Positions 53,077 through 64,000 of a DNA stretch of 64,000 nucleotides are shown piece by piece. Below the pieces are notes generated by a model. The model did no database searches. It had not been told where the DNA came from and saw nothing but the letters and a program-made list of their open reading frames with translations. The number at the start of each line of letters is the position of its first letter. The first letter of the stretch is position 1. Both the position numbers and the translations under genes were made by a program. Source of the stretch: Eretmocerus hayati (Eukaryota > Arthropoda > Insecta > Hymenoptera > Aphelinidae); the NCBI GenBank assembly GCA_029851415.1, contig CM056742.1, positions 86,170,748 to 86,234,747 of the forward strand, written 5' to 3'.

Positions 53077-53409
53077 TTACAAGGGGGGACTACAGTGTTT
53101 GGGTCACCGATTTTGACCAAAATTTTTCTATAGTCTCGTACCACCTAGAAATTGAAAAATCCGAAATATTAAGGACCAATGGGCCGTCCGTTCAGAGTTA
53201 CAAGCATAAACGTTAGCATTGCGAGTATATCTATATACATCACTTTTAACGTGGGCCTATATGGGCAATGCTAATGTCATAGGCTGTAGCCTTGAACAGA
53301 AGGTCCGTTGGGCTTCAATATTCTGGATTTTCCAATTCCTAGGTGATACGAGACTGTAGGAGAATTTTGGTCTAAATTGATGACCCGAACACTGAGTTCC
53401 CTCTTGTTA
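53077..53409. repeat. Palindromic MITE
   Basis: Left arm 'cagtgtttgggtcaccgatt' pairs with right arm 'aattgatgacccgaacactg', and pairing continues inward ('ctcgtaccacctag' with 'ctaggtgatacgag'). Total about 330 bp, with a small AT-rich centre. Confidence 0.8.
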
Positions 53410-53641
53410 GTCGACTTCATGTGTACTTTTTTCGAGTATCGATAAGATTTGCTTCACTGTCAGCTCATTGAATGAGTTTCATAAGAATGAAGGATGACAT
53501 GTATGTATTCAGGGTGATCGGGTAGTTGGAAATTCACTACCCGCTGAATCAAAGGATAGAGCCACACACGGTGGGCTTGAACCAGTAGTAAATCCGACGG
53601 GAGATGACCATTGAGATCTTCATTGGGGATGGAAGGTGCTC

Positions 53642-54221
53642 TGCTGTCCTTGGTAAGAAAAACCGTAAGTGCAAAAACTTGAAACTGAGATATCGATGAA
53701 AACGTGTTTTCCGCATTTCTGAGCTCAATCTTGCGATTTTTCGGGTTCTGTTTTCAGAATATTGCTAAGAATTGTGAGAAGGATCTGCCCATATGATTCT
53801 TATTGCAGAAATGATTGTTTATCAATAACTAATGTCACTCACGTTTTTTTGCGACCCGTGGATACCGGTCAAGAAAAATGTAAGTGGATCGTAAATGGCT
53901 TACGTATATCAAATGTCCTGTGGCTTACGGTAAATGCGAGTATTAGATGGGTCTGATTTGCCTTCGTCCTTGGCAAGAAAAACGTAAGTGGTCACTTACG
54001 GCTTTCTTGCCCACGTCATGCTGCTCAAGGGTGTCTTCGCAAGTACTCCTGTGATTTTTTGATAATCTGAAAACGTTTTCAATTCATTAAAAAAAAAAAC
54101 TATAACTGATAGCGTTATGGTTGGAGCACCATTGGATAGGTCGCGCTGAAACCTATATCGTAGTATTTTCATCTCATTTTCGAAAAAAAGTCACTTACGG
54201 TTTTTCTTATCAAGGACAGCA
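53642..54221. repeat. Palindromic element with TGCTGTCCTTGGTAAGAAAA termini
   Basis: The left terminus TGCTGTCCTTGGTAAGAAAA is mirrored at 54192-54221. A related internal inverted pair occurs near 53965-54010. The terminal words resemble 5' splice sites (CCGTAAGTG), so short frames here are unreliable. Confidence 0.7.
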
Positions 54222-55081
54222 ATGCTGTTCCTAGGGCCATTCTCCATGGTCGGAAGAAATCGAGTATTGAGCCGTTTCCGAGAGATCGGCTTCTTAAGGT
54301 TATTACAGAAAATATCCTCCGATGATGGAAATCACCGAATCCAATGCATTTCGGCATCATTGCACCCATTGACGATTTATTCTATACTACTTCGCGTCAG
54401 GTAACATTGATCACGTCTCCCAAAAAGAAATCCCCACATCAACCACTACTATTCTACAATCAAATAAGCGATTTTCCTGATCTTTTTGACGATCGACTCT
54501 AGTATCCATATCACTCGTCTTTTGTTGAAGTGGGTGGAATGGGGCGAATCGTAGAATGGAGTGTGTGGGGGAGGGGGGAGGGAGGCGTGGGGTGGACCAT
54601 TCATAGAGAACAATATAGTATAGGGATATATATACCTTTTCGTGCATCCCTCTTGTATTAAAGACCAAATGAATTACAATCACTGTGTCTTCTATCTGTA
54701 CCTAAAGACCACCCCCATGTATCATTATTGGTAGGAGTGAGGAAACATGATCCCACGACCCAAGGATGACATACCACCAATATTCTCACATGGGAACCGC
54801 CGTACCTGAGGCCTGTGACCGGTGATGAATTCCTTCCCTTGGTGATGAATGAAGGATGGAGAAGTAATGGAGAGTTATATTGGTCCGGGATCGATTTGTG
54901 AGATTGTGATCACTAGCTTCAGGTAGCCACGATCCGGCGACGACGGACCAATATTGGTATCACAGTCTCTTCGTACTCGACTATACTTGCCTGGGCTAGG
55001 TCTTAAGTTGCAGTTAAGAGACTCGGCCCATCTCAATTGGATGGTTGCATTTATTGAAAGATCTTAGTTGAGTTCACTCAC
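54222..55081. other. No recognised gene
   Basis: Contains a G-rich run at 54566-54592 and a short hairpin ('ttatattggtccg' against 'cggaccaatattgg') at 54874-54960. It may be intron of the Ddi1 gene. Confidence 0.4.
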
Positions 55082-55387
55082 TCTCTGTTAGAAATGGTGT
55101 TCGTGCTCCAGTGGTCCCGATGGTGAGAGTATTATCCCTCAAATCTATGCAGCACTGATGTCTTTTCAACATATCCAAACCCAGTAACATATCCATTGGT
55201 TGTTTCTCGAGGACACTGAATGAGGTTGTCAAATGATCGTTCCCGATTTGTATCTGTACCATATGAATTCTACCTATTATTCGTTGAACTCCGACTCCTT
55301 TTGCCACTCCAGACCACCTCGTATCAACAAGTCGCATAATATTACACCTCTCAGCGCAATGCGCTGACATTATAGTCGTTTGAGCAC
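55082..55387 (-). CDS. Ddi1: Ddi1/rngo internal exon: retroviral-protease-like domain
   Basis: A 306-nt exon bounded by a 3' splice site (TTTCTCCATCAG ending at 55388) and a 5' splice site (AGA then GTGAGTG at 55081). It encodes the second part of the DDI1 aspartic protease fold: [36 protein letters not shown], and [17 protein letters not shown]. These are hallmarks of DDI1/DDI2/rngo, ubiquitin-shuttling proteases. The catalytic D-S-G motif lies at the end of the preceding exon, which I could not find in this window. It is the only confidently host-derived coding exon here and suggests the region is intronic or genic for a gene on the minus strand. A processed or isolated copy cannot be excluded, but clean splice sites argue for a real exon. 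Confidence 0.85.
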
Positions 55388-56524
55388 CTGATGGAGAAAG
55401 GAATTATGATGTAACAATCTAAAAGAGATTCCAAACAAATGAGTTTCGGTCAGAGAGACAAGATCGACGAGCTCATGATTGACAGAATGTCATGGGAAAC
55501 AAGACTGAGGAAGAACATCAGGATTCTGGAATCAATCCTGGGAATCAAGGTCTATTTTCGGACGATATTCTATCGGGAAAATCAACGGTTAATACATAGA
55601 ACACTACGACCAAATGTATGGAGGAATCTCACAAACCCACACTAACGGTTTCTGGCGTGTCATGGCTACCAGATTGTGATAATATCCATAAAATTCACTC
55701 GCTGACATCTCCCAGCGGTGGTGAGTAGAAACCAAATCAAACTAGACTTATATGGATCTTTGTTGATTAAGTTGATTGTATCTCGTTTCCACTCTCGGAC
55801 TGATTCGATATGCATGTTCAATAGTTCATGTGTATGTTCATAGGAGAGCATCTTTTTTGGAACTAGATTAGATGAAATGAACCTTTATCCTGCCTGTTGG
55901 CAGAAACGCAAAAATACCACTTCGACGTATGATCAACTAGTAGCGATCAGTTTTCTACTTGCTTCCTAACTATATAAACTACGTATTTGGAGAAACACGG
56001 ATCATCAAAACGAGGAGGAGGAGAGAGAAAAGGAGGAGAGGGTGAAAGATTGATTATTTGATTGATTACGGTCATCCGTCTGAAGGCAAAGAATTGGAAA
56101 TACAGTTCCATATGGAACATATATCACTGGCATAATAGATATATGAGAGTTAATACAAATTGACATTTCTGTCAGGGTCATTGCGATCATCAGAGGGAGT
56201 GCCGAGTCGTTTCGAGCATCAAGAGATTTTCTATTTTTATTCTCTTGAGGAATTTTTACGGGCGAATCGTCCTCACATATAATTGTCTCAAAAATTAGGT
56301 GCTTGTTTCACATGATCGATGGATCACAGGCAAGGCAGGAAAAGCAAGAGAAAAATTTGTCATTAAGATATATCACGAGATAACAAAAATTGTTGCATAA
56401 GAATATCCTGAAGTTCAATTTAAAAATAATACGTGCAACTGAGATTGAACCCATACTTTAGGGCCCAAATTAAACATTCTAGTAATTACAATAAGAGGAA
56501 CTCAACTTCTGAGGATCAATTCAT
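55388..56524. other. No recognised exon
   Basis: Presumed Ddi1 intron. I searched by eye for the upstream exon carrying the D-S-G protease motif and the UBL domain and did not find them. Confidence 0.4.
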
Positions 56525-57720
56525 AAACAAATTATGAGATAGATGAATTCAAGCGCTTAAGATTATATTTAAATGAGATTAATGAGCTACAGTTTGCAAT
56601 TCTAATGGGCAGATTATTCCAGGTCCTTCGACAACGAGAGAGAGGAGCATAAAACAAATAATTAAATTTATTTTGAGATTCTAGAATGCTTCGAAATTTT
56701 CTCAAGTTATAGAGATTCTCTTTTTCCTGAAGTTTGGTAGAAAGGCAGTCACATTTCACATAACCGTTTAGAAGGGAATACATTAGTACCATGCCATTGT
56801 AATCATGTATACTTTTTGGAGACAACAAGTTGAATCGGTTATGAAGGGGATCATAATTATGATCTGAGGACGCCATCCCTTCTCCAATATTGAGAGACAG
56901 CTGTCTTACAAATCTGTGTTGGACCCGTTCTAGTTTGATCCATTTTTCAGCTGTGTAAGGAGTCCAACAAGGGCTGGCATCCAGCAAAATGGGTAATACT
57001 GACGTTTTGTAAAGACAAATGGAAGTATCTGAGTTTTTCGAATTTTTTCCTGATCTGGAAATGAAACCTAATCTTTGAAGAGCTCTAGATATGATGCTAT
57101 CCATAGGTTCGTCAAATCTAAGATTTGGGTCCATTATGATTCCAAGATCCCTAATTGATCTCACTTCTTCTAGAAATCGGCTGTTCAAAGTATAATGATA
57201 TGTAAACATGGGTTTGTTCCTGGGAAACGTAATTGCTTTACATTTCGATTCGTTCACTTGTAGGCCATTTTCGGCTGCCCATTCCGCTATTTCAAGTAAA
57301 TCTCTTTGTAATTCGATAGAATCTGATGCACAAGAGATTTTTTTTTAAATCTTCATATCATCAGCGAGAATCAATATTTCAGATGATTCGATAACGAAGA
57401 CCATAATGTGAATTGAACCATTGATGTGAATCAGAAATAATAGAGAGCCCAAGTGAGACCTCCGGGGAACGCCTGATGGAGTTTCCTTAGCTTTCGATTC
57501 AGAGCCTATAATTTTCACAATTTGGTGCCGATTCTCCAGGTAGGATTCAAGCAAATGTAGAAGATTGCCTTTGACACCGAAGTTATTCAATTTCGATATC
57601 GGCCCATTATGGTTTACTCGATCAAAAGCCCTGGAGAAGTCTAAATATATGGTATCTGTCTCAGAGCTGTCCTCAAAACTATCATGGATATATTCTATCT
57701 GATTATCATTCAAATTATTC
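56525..57720 (-). pseudogene. 5'-truncated non-LTR retrotransposon (CR1/Jockey-like RT)
   Basis: Minus-strand reverse transcriptase remnant. TIYLDFSRAFDRVNH and GVPRRSHLGSLLFLIHIN (57345-57713) lead to LADDMKI, then a TAA at 57345. The same frame continues with ELQRDLLEIAEWAAENGL and the C-terminal region to 56532. It is a single in-frame stop with no frameshift. Endonuclease and ORF1 are missing at the 57.7-kb end, as in 5'-truncated copies. Confidence 0.8.
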
Positions 57721-57782
57721 TATTCTAAAGTCGTGAATTCCACAGAATCGATCCGCGGGATTTTTCTTAATGTTGTCTTCCA

Positions 57783-59830
57783 TTGCTTGCTAATGATTCA
57801 CAGGCAGTTATTAACGAGTCATGTCCTACAGAATGCATCGATATCAATGAATCATTAGAGAAATTTTGCGAAGCAATGCTGAGTCTTCTCGATGAACACG
57901 CACCACTGACAGTTCGCTCTCTACGCAAACGTCAATCTCCATGGATCTCCAACGAACTCCGCGCTGAGTGTAAGGGGAAGGATCGTTTAGGTGAAAAAGC
58001 TAGAGGTTATGGCAATAAAAGTTTATTAGTGCAATATAAGATCCTCCGTAGAATTCTGAAACGAAAAATTGCTAATGCTCGCAACGAATATTGCTTGAAA
58101 TCTTAAGGCGAAACACATGACGGATCCAAATATTGGTCCATTCTGCGCAAGATAGGTATAGCGGATAAAGGTCATCAGTTGCCTCTCAACAATTATTCTG
58201 CAATCAAGTTGATGAATTACTATTCGCGAACGTCTAGCGTTCATGAGAACTGTTCTTCCCTTGATCTGGGAGGAATAATGGGAAGCTCTGTCACATCTCA
58301 CTTCCCTTCTTTCGCACTCACGCTCATTGGTGGTGTTGATGTATACGAAGCATTGCTTGCATGTTAACCAAAGTCCGAAGGCAATAGCAGTGATGATCTT
58401 TGTTTAAAGTATTTCAAGTCCGTGTTGAGTATACTAGTGCCATATTTGACGAATTTTCACACCAAGTCTATCACATCTTGCAAATACCCGGATCTCTAAA
58501 AGAAATCTTTAGTCATTCCTCTAAGCAAGGTGCCATCTCCTCCTCCCCTTGCAGAAACTGGACCAATAGCCAATAACCCTCATTTCGCAAAAGTCTTCGA
58601 CACAATTGTCACCCGATAACTTGTGAATCAGCTTGAAAGAAATAATATGATCTCTCCCTACCAATCAGGACTTCGTTCTACTTTTAGCACACAAACTGCT
58701 TAATTGAAAGTTTCAAAGGATATAAGGTATGGCATTGAAAATAAGCTAGTCACCCTCCAAGTCCTGTTTGATTGCAAATCCGCGTTCGATAGTATCAAAC
58801 ATTCCATGTCGATGAGAACAATGAAGGGCATGAACTTTTCAGATGAAGCATTACGTTCGATCCATTTGTATCTAAGTGATCGATCGCAGGCAATTGTTGA
58901 CCAAGATATCAATCTCACGGAATTCTTGCCAAACACATCCGGCTTCCCGCAAGGCTCAAATCCTGGACGAATGATATTCCTCATATTTATCAATTCTGTA
59001 TTGTTGATCTTCAAATATTACGATGCTCTACTTTTTGCAGATGATTTGTGAATTTGGATCCAATGCCGGACATCTGACATTCCTGAAACCATCCGCAAAC
59101 TCAACGACGATATCAGCCGTATCGTCGCGTGGACGAAACGGTATGGACTACGTTTGAATTTGCTGAAAATGCAAGCAATTTTGTACGCTTCTGTTCAGTA
59201 TCACATGAGACTAGACCTGAAATTGCTACCGCCTATACTCGTTGATGGTGTCACAGTCCCATTGCAATCCACTGTACGAAACCTTGTCGTAAATTTCTCT
59301 CAAGATCTGTCTTGGAATTCTCATATCTCTTGTATCACATCAAAAGTCAATGCGGTATTGCATCTACTCAGACGTCGTGGTCACTTCATGTCACCTGGGG
59401 TTAGGAAATTATTAGTAAATGCCTTAATTGTCCACACTTCGATTATGCGTGTCCCGTTTACACTGATTCGTCTGGATATCTCGTGACCAAGCTCCAACGG
59501 CTTTGTAATATGTGCGTGAGATTCATATCCCATTCGCGGCGCGATGCGGAACTTGAGCTCTTTTACCAACGCCTGAACTGGCCATGACTATCGACACGAC
59601 GGGACTATTTTCTATGTGTACAGTTATATGAGATTTTCACCACGTCTAAGCCGCAATATCTGCTGGATCTTTTTCGGCCGATTGATGACGGCATCAGACG
59701 ATCAGCATGAACGGACTCCGATCGTTTTCCTGTACCTACAACGCGAACTGTTGCGTATGACGAAGCGTTCTCAAACCAGACTATGGCGGAATAGGAAAAA
59801 GTTACCTAATGGTATTTGTCTACTTTAGCC
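57783..59830 (+). pseudogene. Decayed non-LTR retrotransposon (RT region)
   Basis: Plus-strand remnant. The linker upstream of RT (SPWISNELRAECKGKDR) is at 57783-58106. RT core fragments are at 58704-59051 (VLFDCKSAFDSIKHS, GFPQGSNPGRM, LLFADDL), and the thumb/C-terminal region lies at 59154-59486 and onward. Many stops and frameshifts interrupt it. It is a different family from the neighbouring minus-strand copy, judging from the motif wording. Confidence 0.75.
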
Positions 59831-59886
59831 ACTAGCATTATTCAAACCGGCACTGTAAAATTATTATTGCGCAAAAGATGAGCTCC

Positions 59887-60465
59887 TCAGTTATCGGTAA
59901 ACCTTGATGTCCTTCCATGCCCGTGCTCTACGATGCTTCGATTTGCCCCGACTTTCACGTGGGATATCTTTCTTTCGCGCCAGACAACGCAATTCTTCTG
60001 CGAAATGAATTCGCTGAACGACTTTCCACACGGCAAGTTGGGCTGCAGAAATCTCCCTGCACAAGTCAGCGCACCACTTTCCCGCTCCTCCTTCTTGAGT
60101 CTGGCATTAAAATGACAACGCCACAAATACGCCACAATACGAACAGCTTCAGCTATTGAGCTGAACTTCTCAAGGGATGAAAATACATGGGTTTCGGAAA
60201 TGTTAACCTGAACCTCCACATCTTCAATGGTCTCGGATAAAGCGAGAGCTGCTGCAATCTTTTCCTGCTCCTTTTGGGTAATTTCACATACAGGCCAGTT
60301 ACTCAGCTTTCGAGTGATCTAATCCGGACCATGCCACCAAAGTTTTTCCTCCTTGAGCGCCTCCCTTTCAAGCCGCACGTGGCGACTCAGCCGGATTCTG
60401 CGGCCCTCGAATATGGATCCACTGAGCTTCTGGAAAGGTGGTCAGTATCACACTCGTCCGGTTAG
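59887..60465 (-). pseudogene. BEL pol fragment, region after RNase H
   Basis: Contains a QWIHIRGPQNPAE segment and, after frame changes, a helical segment (SLEKFSSIAEAVRIVAYLWR), both typical of the stretch between RNase H and integrase in BEL/Pao. Multiple frameshifts are present. Confidence 0.6.
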
Positions 60466-60853
60466 AAACAAAGGTTTTCCAACAAGAGGGATGACTATTA
60501 AGTCAATCTAACACAACCTCACTGTCAGACTAACAATACCAAGCCTTCGGCTCATAAAAAAGCTGTGAAATGATGTGTTGTAAGAGGCGCACAACGAGGA
60601 CTGAGGCACATAATTATAATTTGGGTATACTAGGGGATTTTATCCGAGCAGTTTTAGTCTTTGACATGAGTAACACTGTCCAGGAATCACCAGATATACC
60701 GATGCAGCATAAGCTCGATTCAAAGAATCGTCAAAACCATGAAGGACAAATGAGGTATCCTCAGTCATCTGCAACTACTAGGAAATTCGAATTCCTGACA
60801 AAAATTGCATTTGATTACGCAGCATTATTCAAGGATCGAACAGCTCACTACGA

Positions 60854-61800
60854 TCAAACCAGCGGCGTGTCCCAATCGACTTTGGCAATCCACAGATCCT
60901 GGATAAGCGCTTTCGTCTGGACTAAAAATGGAGCTAACCAACCCATTGGATCAAACAGTCTAGCTTGTTCAGACAATATCAACCTCTTAGTGACGGTAGT
61001 CTGAGCCTCGGGTAATGAAACGTTGAAAAAGAAGAAGTCCCCACAGGATACCCATTTGAGGCCAAAAGTGAACACCGCTTCTTCCAGATCAACAGATACT
61101 TCATCCTGTGAATCGGTTGCAATGACATCCTGTAGGAAAGCCATATCATTCGCCGCCCACTTTCCCAATTCCATACAGCCAGCTTTCATGACACCAATCA
61201 ACTGATTCCTTGCTTCGAGCGCGACCTGCAGAGTATCAGCTCCGCCAAGCAAATCATCCATATGGCTCAATAGCTTCAAAATTGCTGCAGCTAAGGGATG
61301 TGATGTCTCGTACAAATCGGCAAGGTATAATAAAGCTCTGATGGCTAAAAAGGGAGCACACACCGTGCCATAAGTTACAGTGAGTAGGACATACACAAAG
61401 ACCAGGAAGTCCTACAGACCATCCGCTGCCAATCCACATCATCAGGATGCACTAATATTTGTCTGAACATTTTGACGATATCTGTCACAAAGACGGATTT
61501 ATAAAGTCTCCAACGATTCATCACATCAGTAAGATCATTGAGCAAATTTGGTCCTTCCAGCAGGCAGTTATTGAAGGTTTCACCATTATCTGTTTTTTGT
61601 GACGCGTTGAACACCACACGAATTTTATCGTTGTGGAAAACGGCATGGTGTGGGATATAACAGCAGTCAAGGCGTCGCTCTGCATCAGGCGCAATCCTCA
61701 TGTGGCCCAGGGTCTGGTAGTCGGATATGAATTTGGTGTAGGCAACATCTAGCTCTGGATCTCGTCGTCTGCGTCGCTCTGATCGGTAGAGGCACGCCAT
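60854..61800 (-). pseudogene. BEL reverse transcriptase fragment
   Basis: Two frames: YIPHHAVF, IRVVFNASQKT, DIVKMFRQILVHP (61375-61800), then TYGTVCAPFLAIRAL and SHMDDLLGGAD, the catalytic box (60854-61396), shifted in frame. Confidence 0.8.
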
Positions 61801-61812
61801 TGCAATGTTCCG

Positions 61813-62678
61813 TCAATCTGTGAAAGATATATCATCAATTTTCTGAGAGAGAGGTAATCGAACGATGACCCTCCCCACCGATGAGCGGGTGACAGTTTCA
61901 GTAAACTGCTGCTCACAATATCCATCATCAGGCGACAGTATACGCTTGGAGGGGATTTGGTCAAGCTCCCAGAATTTTTGAAACGCACTAGACAACGAGG
62001 GGATCAAAGCAAAATGACAGAGGGTTGTTGCCATCACTGAACTAGAAGACACCTGATTAGCCGCAACCGGCCCCGTAAGGATCCACCCAAATACGGTCTC
62101 CTGAGCAAGTGGTGTATTTACTGGCCCTTGAATCACCCCGTCGAGTAGAATCTGACCATAAATATCTGCGCTCAACAAGCAATCAATTTCCTGAGGAGTA
62201 TGAAAATAGGAACCAGCCAACGTATTAAATGTTTGATATGAGGTCACTCATGCCACTCAATGGGAATATTGGATAATCTGCGAGTCAAGTTGGGCAAAAC
62301 GAAAGCATTTAGACGGCAACTGAATTTCGAATCGCAAAGAGACGATACATATAGACTTACTTCCCGCGAGCAACAACAGTGATTTCACCACCAAGCGTGC
62401 CCATTCCCGGATTCACTTTTTTGCGTGGCACAAAATGGGTCACTACTATTTTGTTCAGATACGAATGAACTCTCTGCGCAGGGGTCAATTAAAACGCGAG
62501 CTGTGAGGATTTCACCCGCTCTCGACTTCAATACCACAACCGCCGTAGCAAGCAAACGCGTGCGCTCGATTGTAGTAGAGTGCACCAGCCCAGTCATTGC
62601 CTGTGCCTCCGCTGCTGGGGTATTTTCACTATCCCCAGACCCATGACCTGCATCCGAAGGGGGCTTGTCATAGTGCAA
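61813..62678 (-). pseudogene. BEL aspartic protease and linker
   Basis: ARVLIDPCAESSFVS (62385-62678) corresponds to the BEL protease active-site region. The linker to RT (ADIYGQILLDG, TVFGWILTGP) is at 61813-62247. The two are separated by a frame change. Confidence 0.7.
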
Positions 62679-62696
62679 GAGTGTATTATGACGACC

Positions 62697-63987
62697 CTAA
62701 CACTTCTTGCATTTGAGACGGAATAAGCGACACTTGTCCGCAAAATGACCCACTCTCAAACACCGCATGCAACAATGGTTGGATTCACAAAATTCTCTCC
62801 GCTCGGACACACTCTTTCGGGAGAATTCTTCACATTCAGGTAACGCATGAGGACCCTTGCAAAGTACACACACAGGCTCTGGTTTACTGTCCGACTCAGT
62901 GTTAGTCACATGAGCTGTGAAAGACCTATTCTTCTGGGCCGATTGATTTCTAGACGCATTTTTGCAGCAGAATCCGAACTATTATTATGATTCGAGGATG
63001 TCTGAGATTGCACGAGAGCAGCATTCCACGCTCGCACACGAGTTTCTAGAAAAGTGTTCAAGCTCTCGTACGTAGAAAATCCCACGTTAGATTCTTGATT
63101 CTGCTCCCAACTTTCCCTAGTCGAGACATCTAACTTGCGAGAAATGCGATGCACAAGCCAACAATCCCACTGAACTACTAAACGCTCCAAATCTTTGAGC
63201 CCCTGCACATGCTCTTTAGCAGAATTCAACAAGTCACTCATATCTTGTGGGTTTTTTCCTTTGACTGAATTTAAATTTATCAGTCTTTTAAGGTGTAAAA
63301 ACAATCTGAGCCGACGATTATCATAACGCTTGCAGAGCCGCTCCCACGCCATATCGAAATTAGTATCCAATAACGGCACACTACTGATCATCCGAGCGGC
63401 ATTACCTTTGACTACGCGCTTGAGATGGGACAATTTTTTAACCGGAGCAATATTTTTCTTGACAATAACAAGATATTTGAACTGCTGTTTCCAAGATTCC
63501 CAGTCAAATTGCTTTCCGAAAAATTCGGGGATCTCAGCTTGGGAAATTTCCTGCATCTCCACTGTAGCCCGCAGAAAATCGTCCCAATTAATGCCTCCGG
63601 TAGACTGAAGCGTTGCCCTAGCCTCCGGTATGGCAGCAGCCGGCTCGACAGGAAGCATGTCCGTGAGTGTCGATTTAGCGAGAGTGTAATTTAATTTGAC
63701 GTCCGAATACACGTCCTCTTGAAAGTTCGCCTCGTATTTCATATATTTCCTATACGGGATCAACTCACGATGACGTTCTCAAAATTCAACCCAATAATCT
63801 TCTAAAGCGTCAAGCGATTTTTCAAAACCGTAGACGTCAGATTTTCAGCCCCTAGTTTTTTTGTATTTTTGACAAAATTTTGAATCAGTTCACCCGTATC
63901 GACCTGATTTGAAATTAGGGACCGGCCCTGAGAACGCCATTCCTTAGCCCTAGCAGCGGCGATTTCCTCTGGTGTCGGGTCAGCCAT
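62697..63987 (-). pseudogene. BEL gag with zinc knuckles
   Basis: The gag start (MADPTPEEIAAARAKEW) is at 63987. A frameshift near 63800 joins to the main gag frame (62906-63763), with PEFFGKQFDWESWKQQF. Zinc knuckles CVLCKGPHALPEC and CCMRCLRVGHFADKC are at 62697-62909. Confidence 0.75.
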
Positions 63988-64000
63988 GATTTAAATTTCT

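Larger units (their letters stand above)
59887..63987 (-). mobile_element. BEL/Pao LTR retrotransposon, decayed and partial
   Basis: Minus-strand order gag, zinc knuckles, aspartic protease, reverse transcriptase, RNase-H-like region, as in BEL/Pao. The upstream LTR would lie beyond the right edge. The integrase and 3' LTR are missing at the left. Several frameshifts separate the parts, and about 60466-60860 looks foreign to the element. Confidence 0.8.

Noticed and set aside
60570..61004. 144-codon plus-strand frame
   Set aside because: Its right half is antisense to BEL reverse transcriptase, and its left half has no recognisable motif.
1..64000. CRISPR arrays, bacterial operons, riboswitches
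   Set aside because: No short regularly spaced direct repeats with unique spacers. Introns, polyadenylation signals and transposon types are eukaryotic.

Overview
This window looks like a repeat-rich stretch of an arthropod chromosome, most likely an insect. The reasons are one well-conserved exon of the host gene Ddi1/rngo, short (about 70-80 nt) GT-AG introns, and a mix of a Polinton/Maverick, an R1-clade non-LTR element, CR1/Jockey-like fragments, a BEL/Pao element, tRNA-derived SINEs and many foldback MITEs. The species cannot be named from the sequence alone.

Centrepiece, 15841-33209: an apparently complete 17.4-kb Polinton (Maverick/adintovirus-like element). It has 100-bp terminal inverted repeats with one visible mismatch and a perfect 6-bp target duplication (CCCGTA). 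Minus-strand cluster: adenain-type protease (spliced), an IDIQ-motif protein, double-jelly-roll major capsid protein, a basic core-like protein, penton-like minor capsid protein and a chromodomain integrase. Plus-strand cluster: packaging ATPase, two conserved Polinton proteins and a spliced Tudor-domain gene. The right half holds an OTU-containing protein-primed DNA polymerase B (minus), a four-exon acidic protein (minus) and a 277-aa protein (plus). All proposed reading frames are open. The Tudor gene, and the in-frame splice compatibility between the acidic-protein exons and the polymerase exon, are the most novel observations.

Left flank, 1-15840: a ~325-bp satellite, foldback elements, two copies of a TA-flanked MITE (one carrying a nested second MITE), a transposon-derived ORF remnant, a ~510-bp satellite interrupted by SINE/foldback insertions, and a pogo-like MITE.

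Right flank, 33210-64000: a 1-kb foldback immediately beside the Polinton; tandem duplications; a broken zinc-finger gene split by a 2.9-kb foldback (TSD CATT), which itself contains a 1.9-kb TA-flanked foldback; a 3-kb nested foldback; a complete R1-clade retrotransposon sitting in a (GA)n microsatellite; one Ddi1 exon; two decayed non-LTR elements in divergent orientation; and a decayed BEL/Pao element running off the right edge.

The Polinton genes together would support self-synthesising replication (PolB), integration (INT) and capsid assembly, maturation and packaging (MCP, penton, core, PRO, ATPase). The Tudor gene is best read as captured host cargo, possibly interacting with the germline small-RNA machinery; this function is inference.
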